Shown here piece by piece: positions 1 through 8,923 of a stretch of DNA of 64,000 nt (position 1 is its first letter; the number at the start of each line of letters is the position of its first letter). Below the pieces are notes generated by a model. The model worked only from the letters and a program-made list of their open reading frames with translations. It was not told the DNA's origin and made no database searches. The translations under genes were made by a program, and so were the position numbers. Source of the DNA: Bacteroidales bacterium UBA7569 (GTDB lineage Bacteria; Bacteroidota; Bacteroidia; Bacteroidales; Paludibacteraceae); the NCBI GenBank assembly GCA_002477945.1, contig DLLF01000018.1:1-64000 (forward strand), in the 5' to 3' direction.

Positions 1-14
1 TCCCTCCAGCTCCA
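1..14 (+). ncRNA. ssrA: 3' tip of tmRNA (partial)
   Basis: The first bases, TCCCTCCAGCTCCA, match the end of the T-arm, the 3' acceptor strand and the discriminator A typical of tmRNA. Only the tip is inside the window, so the tag reading frame cannot be checked. No CCA is encoded after the discriminator. A terminator follows at 82-128. Another RNA with a similar acceptor end cannot be excluded. Confidence 0.5.
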
Positions 15-81
15 CAAATAAAGGGTAGTAGGATACAGACTACGCAGCGAAAAGGAATTACGGAAGTATCTTGAGAGGTCG

Positions 82-128
82 AAATGATGCAACGGATTGT
101 TCATCTATCATGGCATCATTTCTTTTTG
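82..128 (+). terminator. Rho-independent terminator
   Basis: A 9-bp stem, AAATGATGC (82-90) pairing with GCATCATTT (113-121), is followed by a T-rich run. It lies downstream of the probable tmRNA end and upstream of the M23 peptidase gene. Confidence 0.6.
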
Positions 129-228
129 TTTTATACCCACAGGTTTCTTTTGAAGGGCAGTTCTCACTGCCGTATCGGGCTGTAAACAGAGTTGTCCTGC
201 CTATAGAATAACATCAAACAAAACTGCT

Positions 229-1176
229 ATGAGACGGATAACAGCCATATTATGTACTATTGTCATGGGGTATTCCCTGCTACAGGCACAAGAAGAGGTA
301 CCATTTGAGACAAGCACTTTACCAGAAGGCATGCGATTCGAGTACAGGAATGACACCTTGTTTGTCACGTGTCAGTCGGACGAATTGCCAAGACATCTCG
401 TTGTGAAAACCGAGGACAGAGCCAATGTTTACAAGCGCATACTAAACGATGCCACAGACGACCTAATGGAAGATCATCCGGCAGACGATATTTACAACTC
501 CATCTGGACACGGGAAAAGGTTAATCCGTACCGGTTGCCCATTGATTCTCTGCAAGACTCCATATTGATTGACTGCAAAGGCTGGGTTTTGCCGGCAAAA
601 GGTCATATAACCTCCAAGTTCGGTCCCCGCAAATACCGCTACCACTATGGCACAGATCTAAAAGTACAGACCGGTGACACCATCTATTGCAGTTGGGATG
701 GGCAGGTGCGCATTGTCAAATACGAGCCAAGAGGGTACGGGAACTACGTGGTAGTAAGGCATGATAACGGGTTAGAGACCGTGTATGCACACTTGTCGCG
801 AGTATTTGTGGAGGAGAACGAGCGTATTACTGCCAATGAAATAATCGGCTTAGGCGGGAATACAGGGCGAAGTACGGGTTCGCACCTGCACTATGAGATC
901 CGTTACTTAGGCAATGCCATCAATCCCGAGTTGTTCATAGATTTTTCAACAGGGGCACTTCGCGACAGCACGCACCTGATCACCAAACGCAAGACGTTCT
1001 ACCACCAGCAACAGATTAAAGAACTTCAACAAGCCAAATACTACACCATCCGTCCGGGGGACAATCTGTCGATGCTGGCAAGACGAAACGGCACTACCGT
1101 GGGCGCACTATGCCGGCTGAACGGCATCAAGGAGAGCAGTGTACTTCGTATCGGACAGAGAATCCGCGTGAGATGA
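229..1176 (+). CDS. M23 family metallopeptidase with C-terminal LysM domain
   Basis: Predicted exported peptidoglycan hydrolase or amidase activator of 315 aa. A signal peptide ends near residue 20 (LLQAQ). The LytM/M23 domain spans about 120-237. The zinc motif HxxxD is H139/D143, H188 lies in the YAHLS motif, and the HxH is H219/H221, so the catalytic set is complete. A single LysM module at about 271-315 (YYTIRPGDNL onward) should bind peptidoglycan. M23 proteins cut peptide cross-links or act as EnvC/NlpD-like activators; which applies here cannot be told. The gene stands alone and convergent with the U32 gene. The start is the first ATG before the signal peptide. Confidence 0.9.
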   Translation: MRRITAILCTIVMGYSLLQAQEEVPFETSTLPEGMRFEYRNDTLFVTCQSDELPRHLVVKTEDRANVYKRILNDATDDLMEDHPADDIYNSIWTREKVNPYRLPIDSLQDSILIDCKGWVLPAKGHITSKFGPRKYRYHYGTDLKVQTGDTIYCSWDGQVRIVKYEPRGYGNYVVVRHDNGLETVYAHLSRVFVEENERITANEIIGLGGNTGRSTGSHLHYEIRYLGNAINPELFIDFSTGALRDSTHLITKRKTFYHQQQIKELQQAKYYTIRPGDNLSMLARRNGTTVGALCRLNGIKESSVLRIGQRIRVR

Positions 1177-1299
1177 GGACACTTGCCAATACACTATAAA
1201 CCGATTGCAAGCACAAAACGGATCCACAGAGACAGCATAGCACGAGTATTTCTGCACGGCTACCACACAATGATTCAGCGGGGAGTTCTGATCAATTGA

Positions 1300-2538
1300 C
1301 TATTGTTGCGTGGGTTGCATGATATAGAGACGATCACCACGATGCAAGACCTGGTCGGTTTTGAGAGAGAAATACTCTCCCTTGTTTGCCACAAGGGCAG
1401 GATTCAAGTCCACACGTATCCCGTCAGCCACACATTCATAGGCACCCGTTGTCTCGCCAGTTACCAACAATTCATCTCCTTGATGGACAGGTGCGGCTTC
1501 GACACAGAACTCCGCCACAGAGATATTCTTGAAATAGTTGGTACATTTGCCGGCATAGACTTTACGCCGGGTAGCCCGACTTCCGTAGTCTTTTGTCCAT
1601 TCCCCCAACCGCTGCCCCAGATAGTACCCATTCCAGAAGCCCCTGTTGAAGACACGAGCCAACCGTTCGTCCCACGCCCGAATTTTCTCCTCTGTGTAAG
1701 TTCCTGCAAAATAACTCTCAATAGCCTCTTTGTAACATTCCACAACCGTCTTTACATATTCAGGTCCTCGCGCTCTCCCCTCAATTTTGAAGACTGAGAC
1801 TCCCGCATCAAGCATTTTGTTGATAAAGTGGATGGTCTTGAGGTCTTTGGGAGACATGATGTATTGGTTGTCGATATCCAATTCGATGTCGGATTCTTTG
1901 TCTCTGATCGTATAGCCACGGCGGCAAACCTGCATACAAGCCCCCCGATTGGCACTTGCATTCATGTGATGGAGACTCAGATAGCATTTCCCGCTGACAG
2001 CCATACACAACGCCCCATGGCAGAACATCTCAATGCGTACAGGATTGCCATGCCTGCCGCAGATATGCTGACTGACTATATCCTTATGAATGGAAGCGAC
2101 CTGCTCCATATTCAATTCCCGTGCAAGAACGACGACATCGGCGAATCGGGCATAAAAGCGCAACGCCTCCGTATTGGCAATGTTGAGTTGCGTAGAGAGG
2201 TGTACCTCGACCCCTTGCGCATTGGCATACTGCATAACGGCGATATCGGAAGCGATAACGGCATCCACCCGCGCCTCTTTGGCATTATCCACGATCGTCC
2301 GCATGAGCGGAAGATCCTCGGGATACATCACCGTATTGAGCGTCAGATAGGTCTTGACGTTTGCGTCCTTGCATACAGCAACAATCCGGTGAAGATCCTC
2401 CGTCGTAAAATTAGCAGACGAGCGCGCCCTCATGTTAAGGTATTCAATACCGAAATAGACAGAATCGGCACCCGCCTGAATAGCAGCCGACAGACTCTCC
2501 CAACAACCAACGGGAGCCATTATCTCATAGTTCTTCAT
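1300..2538 (-). CDS. U32 family peptidase-like protein (TrhP/YegQ type)
   Basis: A 412-aa cytoplasmic protein of the U32 collagenase-like family. The N-terminal TIM-barrel-like part begins MAPVGCWESL. The U32 signature EMFCHGALCMAVSGKCYLS sits at 170-188, and further cysteines lie at 201 and 205 (CMQVCRRGY). Family members studied in E. coli and Bacillus (TrhP, RlhA) act in hydroxylation of tRNA or rRNA uridine/cytidine rather than as proteases, and this is the better guess here. It is the last gene of the panD-tgt-lptG-U32 run, 12 bp after lptG. Its neighbour tgt is also a tRNA-modification gene, which fits. Confidence 0.88.
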   Translation of the reverse strand: MKNYEIMAPVGCWESLSAAIQAGADSVYFGIEYLNMRARSSANFTTEDLHRIVAVCKDANVKTYLTLNTVMYPEDLPLMRTIVDNAKEARVDAVIASDIAVMQYANAQGVEVHLSTQLNIANTEALRFYARFADVVVLARELNMEQVASIHKDIVSQHICGRHGNPVRIEMFCHGALCMAVSGKCYLSLHHMNASANRGACMQVCRRGYTIRDKESDIELDIDNQYIMSPKDLKTIHFINKMLDAGVSVFKIEGRARGPEYVKTVVECYKEAIESYFAGTYTEEKIRAWDERLARVFNRGFWNGYYLGQRLGEWTKDYGSRATRRKVYAGKCTNYFKNISVAEFCVEAAPVHQGDELLVTGETTGAYECVADGIRVDLNPALVANKGEYFSLKTDQVLHRGDRLYIMQPTQQ

Positions 2539-2550
2539 AACGCGACAAAA

Positions 2551-3624
2551 TCATTTAGGGGTCTTGGTGTAAAGGAATATGCCTATTGCCAAGAATATAA
2601 AATCAGGAAGCCATACCGCCATGAAAGGAGACATCACTCCTGATACGGAGAATGTGGTGGAGACGGTGGAGAACAAAATGTACAACGCACTCAGCGTGAG
2701 CCCGACTCCCAGGTTTTTCCCCATACCGCCACGCACTTTCTTGGAAGAGAGCGTTACGCCCAAGAGCGTCATAATGAACGCACCGACGGGAGAGGCAAAA
2801 CGCTTCCACCATTCGGTTTCGAAGGCCTGCAAGTTTCCTGCGCCCCGTTTACGCTGTTTCTGCATATAGTTCCACAACTCGGGATTGGTCATTTGCTGTG
2901 CTTCTTCCGCCGTAATAAACAGTTCATCGGGCAGCACGGAAATAACCGTATCCAAGCGTTCCCCTTTTGTGATCGTTTCCCGCAGTCCGTCAAAATCGCG
3001 CCTCACATATCGTTCGAAATGCCAATTGTAAGCAGAGTCGTTGAATATACGATCGGCTGTAATGCGCGATGTGAGTGTCTTTCCGTCGAAATGTTCCAGG
3101 GACGCCCTATAGCCCGAACGTGTGCGTATCTGGAAGGTCTCGATATAAAGGATTGTACCCGGTTCCACCTCCATCTGGATATTGCGTGCATTCTCTGTCT
3201 TGAACTTCTGGATATACTTATCCTGAAAGTCAAGCATCTCACCCGAAGCAGGCGGTATGACATATCCTCCCAACCAGAAAGAGAGCGCAAAAAGGAAAGC
3301 GGCGGACAGAAGATAGGGTACCATCAAGCGGCGGAAACTAATCCCAGACGCCAGCATGGCTATAATCTCCGAATTACCAGCCAATTTGCTCGTGAAGAAG
3401 ATGACGGATATGAATATGAACAAGGGGGAGAACATATTCATATAGTAGGGTATGAAGTTGAGGTAGTAATCGAAGATTATCTCTCTGAGCGGCACCTGTT
3501 CATCATAGAAATTGTCCATTTTCTCGGTGAGATCGAAGACTATGGCAATGCTCAAGATGAGGACGATTGAGAAAAAGAACGTCCCAAGAAACTTTCGTAT
3601 TATATACCAATCGAGTTTCTTCAT
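2551..3624 (-). CDS. lptG: LptF/LptG family permease (lipopolysaccharide export)
   Basis: YjgP/YjgQ-type inner-membrane protein (357 aa from the ATG at 3624) of the LptB2FG transporter, which extracts lipopolysaccharide from the inner membrane. One transmembrane helix lies near the N-terminus (about 10-32) and two more at about 55-120 (IPYYMNMFSP; FRRLMVPYLL). A periplasmic beta-jellyroll region follows at about 125-260, with three C-terminal helices. An in-frame GTG at 3642 directly abuts the tgt stop and would add six residues; the ATG start gives the usual KKLDWYIIRKF N-terminus. LptF and LptG cannot be told apart from sequence alone. It lies in the tgt-lptG order common in Bacteroidales. 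Confidence 0.88.
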   Translation of the reverse strand: MKKLDWYIIRKFLGTFFFSIVLILSIAIVFDLTEKMDNFYDEQVPLREIIFDYYLNFIPYYMNMFSPLFIFISVIFFTSKLAGNSEIIAMLASGISFRRLMVPYLLSAAFLFALSFWLGGYVIPPASGEMLDFQDKYIQKFKTENARNIQMEVEPGTILYIETFQIRTRSGYRASLEHFDGKTLTSRITADRIFNDSAYNWHFERYVRRDFDGLRETITKGERLDTVISVLPDELFITAEEAQQMTNPELWNYMQKQRKRGAGNLQAFETEWWKRFASPVGAFIMTLLGVTLSSKKVRGGMGKNLGVGLTLSALYILFSTVSTTFSVSGVMSPFMAVWLPDFIFLAIGIFLYTKTPK

Positions 3625-3642
3625 CAAGAATTTGTCAAGCAC

Positions 3643-4773
3643 CTACAGGCGCACGGTTATACGCTTCATCATATCATCTTTCCACGGTTTAAAGTCGCCT
3701 TGCAGAATATGCGAGCGTGCTTCTGTGACCAACCAGAGATAGAAAGCCAGATTGTGAATGGAAAGAATCTCCAATCCCAACATCTCCCCCGAATGGATAA
3801 GGTGCCGGACATAGGCGCGCGAATATGCATGGTCGACAAAAGAAGTGCCGTCCGGATCAAGGTCGGCAAAATCGTCTTCCCATTTTTTGTTGCGCATATT
3901 CATTACACCATTGCGCGTAAAAATCATGCCATTGCGTCCATTGCGCGTCGGCATAACGCAATCGAACATATCAACCCCCCGTTCAATGGCCTGCAGTATA
4001 TTCCAAGGAGTTCCTACTCCCATAAGGTAGCGAGGTTTGTTCTGCGGCAGGATGTCGTTGACCACTTCTATCATCTCGTACATCTTATCTTCCGGTTCCC
4101 CGACCGCCAAACCGCCAATGGCATAACCGTCTCTATCCAAATCCGCCAAGCGTTGAGCCGCTTCCCTGCGCAGGTCGGGATAGACACACCCTTGCACTAT
4201 GGGGAACAGGTGTTGGTTATACCGATAGAGCGGCTCTGTGGAATCGAACCGTGCAATACACCTGTCCAACCAGCGGTTGGTGCGTTCCATGGAATGTTTT
4301 GCGTAGGTGTAATCGGCAGTACCCGGTGTACACTCATCGAATGCCATCACGATGTCGGCACCAATTTGCCGCTCGATGTCCATGACGTTTTCGGGTGTAA
4401 AGAAAAGTTTGCGTCCGTCGATATGCGAGGAAAAAGTGACGCCCTCTTCCGTCATTTTCCGTATCTGCGTCAGAGAGAACACCTGATAGCCTCCCGAATC
4501 GGTAAGAACCGGTCTATCCCACCGTTCAAAGCGATGCAGCCCCCCTGCCTTCTGCAGGATATCCGTACCCGGGCGCAAATAGAGATGATAGGTGTTACCC
4601 AATATGATTTGTGCCTTGATATCATCGGTGAGTTCGCGGAAATGCACTCCTTTCACGGTAGCCACCGTACCCACCGGCATAAAGATGGGCGTGAGTATAT
4701 CTCCATGATCGGTATGGACTACGCCTGCCCGTGCGGACGAATTGATGTCGGTATGTTGCAGTTGGAAAAACAT
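3643..4773 (-). CDS. tgt: Queuine/preQ1 tRNA-ribosyltransferase
   Basis: A 376-aa TGT that exchanges guanine-34 in GUN-anticodon tRNAs for a queuosine precursor. The substrate motif TDSGGYQVFS is at 91-100 and the conserved Asp of MAFDECTPG is D146. The nucleophile motif (FDCVMPTRNGRNG) lies near residue 267. The C-terminal region, where E. coli and Zymomonas TGT have a zinc CxCxxC, reads DPDGTSFVDHAYSRAY with no cysteines. I recall this form as usual for Bacteroidetes TGT, so it is probably a lineage feature rather than damage. panD lies 5 bp upstream and lptG follows directly. Confidence 0.95.
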   Translation of the reverse strand: MFFQLQHTDINSSARAGVVHTDHGDILTPIFMPVGTVATVKGVHFRELTDDIKAQIILGNTYHLYLRPGTDILQKAGGLHRFERWDRPVLTDSGGYQVFSLTQIRKMTEEGVTFSSHIDGRKLFFTPENVMDIERQIGADIVMAFDECTPGTADYTYAKHSMERTNRWLDRCIARFDSTEPLYRYNQHLFPIVQGCVYPDLRREAAQRLADLDRDGYAIGGLAVGEPEDKMYEMIEVVNDILPQNKPRYLMGVGTPWNILQAIERGVDMFDCVMPTRNGRNGMIFTRNGVMNMRNKKWEDDFADLDPDGTSFVDHAYSRAYVRHLIHSGEMLGLEILSIHNLAFYLWLVTEARSHILQGDFKPWKDDMMKRITVRL

Positions 4774-4778
4774 TCGGT

Positions 4779-5129
4779 TCAGTTCAAGAGGTGATTTCCG
4801 GCATCAGGAAAGACGATCTTCGGTTTATGACCGGCGGCTTCCTGCTCCGTCATCAAAGCATAAGCCATTATAATAACTATATCGCCGGGGTGCACCAAAT
4901 GCGCGGCAGCACCATTCATACATATACAGCCGGAACCTCTTTCGCCGGGGATAACATAGGTTTCAAGACGTGCACCATTCGTATTGTCCACTACAGCCAC
5001 TTTTTCGTTAGGAAAAATACCCACTGCATCCATGAGATCCTGATCAATTGTGATACTCCCTATATAGTCCAAGTTCGCCTGCGTTACCTTCACACGGTGG
5101 ATCTTTGATTTCAGAATTGTAAGAAACAT
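4779..5129 (-). CDS. panD: Aspartate 1-decarboxylase proenzyme
   Basis: A 116-aa pyruvoyl enzyme that makes beta-alanine for pantothenate and CoA. The self-cleavage site is G24-S25 in YIGSITID; Ser25 would become the pyruvoyl group. The family blocks TNGARLETYVI, GERGSG and NGAAAHLVHPGD are all present. Length is normal. First gene of a minus-strand operon with tgt, lptG and the U32 gene. Confidence 0.96.
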   Translation of the reverse strand: MFLTILKSKIHRVKVTQANLDYIGSITIDQDLMDAVGIFPNEKVAVVDNTNGARLETYVIPGERGSGCICMNGAAAHLVHPGDIVIIMAYALMTEQEAAGHKPKIVFPDAGNHLLN

Positions 5130-5151
5130 AGGTTATTGTGATTACAGGCTG

Positions 5152-5159
5152 CAAAGGTA
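5152..5159 (-). promoter_or_regulatory. -7 box of the panD operon promoter
   Basis: Read on the minus strand this is TACCTTTG, the Bacteroidetes -7 consensus, 22 bp upstream of the panD ATG. No clear TTG is seen at the usual distance upstream. Confidence 0.5.
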
Positions 5160-5316
5160 CAACATTTTATTCAATAAAGAAAAGAGCATTTACAGGTCAG
5201 GACGACCGCAGCGAAATCATAGCATCGGCGGTGCGCAGGGCGGAAGACAAGACACACCGGCATATACCACAGAAAAAATTGCACTACTTTGCAGACTCCA
5301 TGAACAATCTGTCCCG

Positions 5317-5340
5317 GAGTTTTTCCATTAATGCCATTAA
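5317..5340 (+). repeat. Stray copy of the CCATTAA repeat
   Basis: GAGTTTTTCCATTAATGCC followed by ATTAA closely matches 57813-57835, the left edge of the 121-bp repeat array near 58 kb. It shows that this element is dispersed. Confidence 0.45.
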
Positions 5341-5446
5341 CGCATTATCACCCCCCCCATTATTCAACCGATCACCACCAGCAAACCGTCTTAGGAAACA
5401 AGTTTTTCACGATTTGACTATTTGCGATGTATTTGTCATCTCTCAC

Positions 5447-5491
5447 CAAGGGGTCGGTGAGGTGTGCTTGAGGTTCCGACGAGGGGTCGTG
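5447..5491 (+). repeat. 11-bp-period repeat array (copy 1 of 6)
   Basis: Degenerate units on an 11-bp register, ending in GAGGGGTCGT. The same array occurs at 16630, 27404, 36212, 50794 and 58322. This copy is the most diverged. Confidence 0.55.
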
Positions 5492-5523
5492 GGATGCATC
5501 ATTTGGCAATCAGACCTCCCCAC

Positions 5524-5540
5524 CCCCTCCAAAGGAGGGG
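5524..5540. repeat. CCCCTCC hairpin element
   Basis: Perfect inverted repeat CCCCTCC-AAA-GGAGGGG. On the minus strand it sits in the context GCCCCTCCTTTGGAGGGG, GTGGGGAGG, which is nearly the same as at 27454 and 36284. Confidence 0.6.
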
Positions 5541-5700
5541 CATAACTTTTCCAATCCCCCTCAAGGCGGGAGTTTGTTTCCGACTTACGGATTTACAAAT
5601 CAAAGGCGTTATATTTCTGTTGATGGTTCGATGAGATTTCAACAGGATTCACAAATCGGCATTTGACAATCAGACAACCAAGAGGGAGATGGTAAGAAGG

Positions 5701-5736
5701 ATTGGGCTAATGGTGAGAATAGGTCGGATAAGGAGT
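5701..5736 (+). repeat. 9-bp-period repeat array (copy 1)
   Basis: Four consecutive 9-bp units: ATTGGGCTA, ATGGTGAGA, ATAGGTCGG, ATAAGGAGT. Related arrays occur at 5841, 27532, 36118 and 50285. Confidence 0.5.
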
Positions 5737-5840
5737 ATAACGGGTGAAACTATTATAGAAGTTGCGGGTAACAACCGTCTAATGCGACCAATGGTTATTC
5801 ACTATAGACGTTTTAGTTGATCAAGAAGTTCTATAGTTTA

Positions 5841-5893
5841 AGGAATTGAGTCATGAGAGGTTAGGCTAATTGGACGAATAGGACGAGCGGGAA
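5841..5893 (+). repeat. 9-bp-period repeat array (copy 2, degenerate)
   Basis: Clear units ATTGGACGA and ATAGGACGA, with weaker flanking units to the left. Same family as the array about 100 bp upstream. Confidence 0.45.
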
Positions 5894-6361
5894 TAATAAG
5901 CAACCCATTTTTATACCCCCATTAGCGTTCCTATTTAATAAAATTGCACAATTTAAACATTTGTTGTAATTCTGCGGTTGCTAACATCTTGCGTGGTAAG
6001 GGAAGCGGTGGGCAATGTATATACCTGACCGACAAACCGTTGCAATGCAGCCGTTGGCAGACATATAGATAAAAAGGCGTTTATTAGCGCTTGTTTTGGT
6101 CGTTAGAAATCCTGCAAAGTTTCAAGTACCCGAAACAAGAGGTGCAATAAACGTTCATTGGCGTGTATGAATGTACCATAACTTCTGATGAAGGTAATGG
6201 TATCTTGTACATATCGGGCGTGGGCAGTTGTTGTTTATTCTTGTGTACAAGGTATTTCCAGAACCTCAGGATGAAGAATAAGCAGAGATGATGGCTCCAC
6301 GCTTTTGGTTTATTCTAATTTGTAGGAACAGGAGCCATTCTTACACAAAAACAAATGTATT

Positions 6362-7414
6362 ATGAGAACACATTCTGTTCTGTATGGCACGCTGATTTTG
6401 TGTGCAAGTATGTTGGCTTCCTGCGGGGGGACTTTCAAGTATGTACAAATCTGTACGGCTAAATCAATTGACAATGCAACTACCGCTCAAAGCACAGACG
6501 AGGGTTTGTTGTATGAGAATGAAGATTGTATCGTGAAATATAATCTTTGGAGCAATGGCGGTGACGCAGGTTTTGTATTTTATAACAAGACTGACAAAGT
6601 CATCCATATCGACCTAAGTCAAACATTCTTAATAAAAAACGGAGTAGCGTATGATTATTATACCCCGCAAACCATCACCCAAACAAACAGTAGCAGCGTA
6701 GGTGTTGCCACATCTGCCACGTATGCGGAGTCATATTCCGCAGCAGGGCATGCTGCTGCAGGCGCGAAAGTGGGTGTTGCAGCCACGAACGGCAGTGTAG
6801 CCGTAGGTGCTAGTAAATCCGCTGCTGTTGGTGCATCGTGGGGTGCTGCTATATTTGGAAGCCTGACCGCAACCAACACGGCAAATTATGGTGCTGCAAC
6901 CAGTGTTGCAACCACAGAACAACCGATTTTGTCTATTCCTCCGAAATCCTCAAAAGTAGTATCAGGTTATGCTATTTCAAAAGGTTTGATACTCGATTGC
7001 GACTTGAACAAGTACCCTGCCAATTCTGCAAAATTAACATTCGATGAGGATAGTTCACCTTTGACATTTGCCAACTATATCACCTATTCTGTCGGAGAAC
7101 AGCAAGAAAATAAAGTCATCGAAAACAAGTTCTACATTGCGGAGGTTGCCAATTATGCAGAACCTTATATTCTAAAATATACGGAGCGGGCAAAGACGTG
7201 CGAAAATGTTTTGTCGCCGGAAGAAAAACAGCAACAGAAAGGTACACCGCGATTATATGATGCATACATAAATGTGACAGGCGAAAACAATTTCTACATC
7301 ACATACTCTGTTAATAGCAAGACCACATTATATACTACACCTAAAGGCGGTAAACGGTATTATTGGAATGTTAACTATAAAGGCTATCTACCATCTGGTA
7401 CGGTGGTACAGTAG
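6362..7414 (+). CDS. Uncharacterised lipoprotein with an Ala/Gly-rich segment
   Basis: I do not recognise a family. The 350-aa protein has a lipoprotein signal: a hydrophobic stretch ending LASC with Cys20 as the acylation site. The N-terminal part (about 45-105) looks like a beta-rich domain. Residues 110-185 form a low-complexity Ala/Gly/Ser/Val segment with many small-xxx-small patterns (AAGAKVGVAA, VGASWGAAIFG), like the glycine-zipper helices that insert into or oligomerise at membranes. The C-terminal part is again beta-rich, ending in a Tyr-rich tail. It is monocistronic, after 1.2 kb of gene-free DNA and before a strong terminator. It should sit in the periplasm or outer membrane. Confidence 0.75.
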   Translation: MRTHSVLYGTLILCASMLASCGGTFKYVQICTAKSIDNATTAQSTDEGLLYENEDCIVKYNLWSNGGDAGFVFYNKTDKVIHIDLSQTFLIKNGVAYDYYTPQTITQTNSSSVGVATSATYAESYSAAGHAAAGAKVGVAATNGSVAVGASKSAAVGASWGAAIFGSLTATNTANYGAATSVATTEQPILSIPPKSSKVVSGYAISKGLILDCDLNKYPANSAKLTFDEDSSPLTFANYITYSVGEQQENKVIENKFYIAEVANYAEPYILKYTERAKTCENVLSPEEKQQQKGTPRLYDAYINVTGENNFYITYSVNSKTTLYTTPKGGKRYYWNVNYKGYLPSGTVVQ

Positions 7415-7449
7415 ATACACCTTACAGGCATCTTTATATTGCATATACC

Positions 7450-7490
7450 AACCTCGGTTTTCCACTACGGAAAACCGAGGTTGTTTGTTC
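7450..7490 (+). terminator. Terminator after the lipoprotein gene
   Basis: Perfect 14-bp stem AACCTCGGTTTTCC (7450-7463) with GGAAAACCGAGGTT (7469-7482), a 5-base loop, then GTTTGTTC. Confidence 0.85.
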
Positions 7491-7522
7491 TATACAAATA
7501 GCGTTAGAGGGTATATATCAAA

Positions 7523-7577
7523 GGAAAATAAGTGCATTAGACTTACACACAAAGCGGAAAATAAGTGCATTAGACTT
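7523..7577 (+). repeat. Two direct copies of a 22-bp repeat upstream of the ATPase
   Basis: Two identical 22-bp copies, starting GGAAAATAAGTGCATT and ending AGACTT, at 7523-7544 and 7556-7577 (33 bp apart). The second copy ends on the TTG of the ATPase promoter. A third, 16-bp copy lies just after the ATPase gene at 8924-8939. They may be operators or borders of a mobile cassette. Confidence 0.8.
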
Positions 7578-7606
7578 GCGTAATTCGTGATAAATCAGTA
7601 CTTTTG
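7576..7606 (+). promoter_or_regulatory. Promoter of the AAA ATPase gene
   Basis: TTG at 7576-7578 and TACTTTTG at 7599-7606, 20 bp apart, match the Bacteroidetes -33/-7 pattern. The ATG follows at 7630. Confidence 0.65.
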
Positions 7607-7629
7607 CATCGAATTGTATTTTTGATAGC

Positions 7630-8907
7630 ATGGAAGAGCAAATAATACTGCAAGTAGTAGCCGACCAGCAGCAGGAAATAGAGCGTATGCGCCCCTCTTC
7701 ATGGGTGAAACGTATGGAGGAGCAGTGGTTTGACCTGCAAAGTCCGTTGGCACAAATAGTGATAGGTGTGCGCCGAAGCGGAAAGTCCGTACTTTGCCAC
7801 AAAGTGTTACGCGAAGCAAAGATAAACTACGCATTTGTAAACTTTGACGACGACCGTTTGGCAAATATCCGCATTGATGACCTCAACACGGTTTTGATAT
7901 GCCTGTATCGCGTGTATGGCAACTTTGAGTACTTGTTTTTGGACGAGGTGCAGAATGTGGACGGTTGGCATCTGTTTGTCAACCGGCTCTTGCGCCAGGG
8001 GGTGCACACTGTAGTAACGGGCAGCAATGCCAAACTATTGAGTGCCGAACTGGCAACCCACTTGGCAGGGAGGTACAACGAGATACGGCTCTTCCCGTTC
8101 TCATTTGCAGAGTATTGCGATGCGAATAAAATTGATACAACCTCTTTGACTACGCAGGCTCTTGCCTTTCGGCAGGAAGGGTTGTTGCGTTACTTGCAAG
8201 ACGGCGGTTTCCCTGAGTTGTTGCACGTGCGTAACAAACGGGGATATGTGCTACAATTGGTGAACGTAATAATCCACAAGGATATTCGCGAACGTTACCA
8301 TATTCGTCTTGTGGCAGCGTTGGAGTGCTTGGCGAACTACCTCATGGATAATTTCTGCCACGAGGTAGTACGTAAGAATATCGCCACGACGTGCGGTATC
8401 ACCTCTTTTCGGACCATAGACAACTATATTGCTTACCTGCGGCAAGCATACTTGTTGTTAGGGCTGCACAAGTACTCTTTCAAAGCCAAAGAGCGCATCA
8501 CGCAAGAGAAAAACTACGTGATAGACGTGGCATTATTGAGCAATCGCAGTAGTGTACTATCCATAGAGAACCTCGGTTGGCGGTTGGAAAATGTGGTGTA
8601 TATAGAATTGCTTCGGCGTGCTGCTGCCAATTTTAGGGACATTTTCTACTATAAACATCCCAAAACGCAAAAGGAAGTGGACTTTGTGGTATGTGAACGC
8701 AGCCGCGTTGTGGAACTGATACAGGTCTGCTATGCGCTGTCGGATAGCAAGACCTACAATCATGAAACCTCTGCGCTATGGCTGGCAGCAAAACAATTGC
8801 ATTGCTCCAATCTGACACTGATTGTCTTGGAGGGCGAGAAGAAGGAGATTGTACAAGATGATATGACTATATATGTCATTCCCGCATTGGAGTGGTTGTT
8901 GAAATAG
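7630..8907 (+). CDS. AAA ATPase with DUF4143 domain
   Basis: A 425-aa P-loop ATPase of the AAA_14/DUF4143 family. Walker A is GVRRSGKS (46-53), Walker B YLFLDEVQ with D105-E106, and the sensor-like TGSNAKLL begins at 130, followed by the LAGRY motif. The C-terminal DUF4143 part (about 215-380) includes the family's KNYVIDVALL and nuclease-like EVDFVV patterns. The family is abundant and often multicopy in Bacteroidetes, with no settled function. The gene is monocistronic between repeat copies at 7523/7556 and 8924, with a promoter touching the upstream pair. This context suggests a stand-alone accessory or mobile gene. Confidence 0.9.
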   Translation: MEEQIILQVVADQQQEIERMRPSSWVKRMEEQWFDLQSPLAQIVIGVRRSGKSVLCHKVLREAKINYAFVNFDDDRLANIRIDDLNTVLICLYRVYGNFEYLFLDEVQNVDGWHLFVNRLLRQGVHTVVTGSNAKLLSAELATHLAGRYNEIRLFPFSFAEYCDANKIDTTSLTTQALAFRQEGLLRYLQDGGFPELLHVRNKRGYVLQLVNVIIHKDIRERYHIRLVAALECLANYLMDNFCHEVVRKNIATTCGITSFRTIDNYIAYLRQAYLLLGLHKYSFKAKERITQEKNYVIDVALLSNRSSVLSIENLGWRLENVVYIELLRRAAANFRDIFYYKHPKTQKEVDFVVCERSRVVELIQVCYALSDSKTYNHETSALWLAAKQLHCSNLTLIVLEGEKKEIVQDDMTIYVIPALEWLLK

Positions 8908-8923
8908 CAGTTGCGAGACGGTA

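Larger units (their letters stand above)
5160..6361. other. 1.2-kb gene-free region
   Basis: No credible gene is seen; the open frame at 5138-5545 runs through repeats and resembles nothing. The stretch holds a CCATTAA-type repeat (5317-5340), an 11-bp array (5447-5491), a GC-rich hairpin (5524-5540), and 9-bp arrays (5701-5736 and 5841-5893). The last 450 bases before the lipoprotein gene are AT-rich with no recognised signal. Confidence 0.6.

Noticed and set aside
5138..5545. 135-codon open frame
   Set aside because: It starts inside the panD promoter and runs through the 11-bp array and GC hairpin. Composition and content look non-coding.
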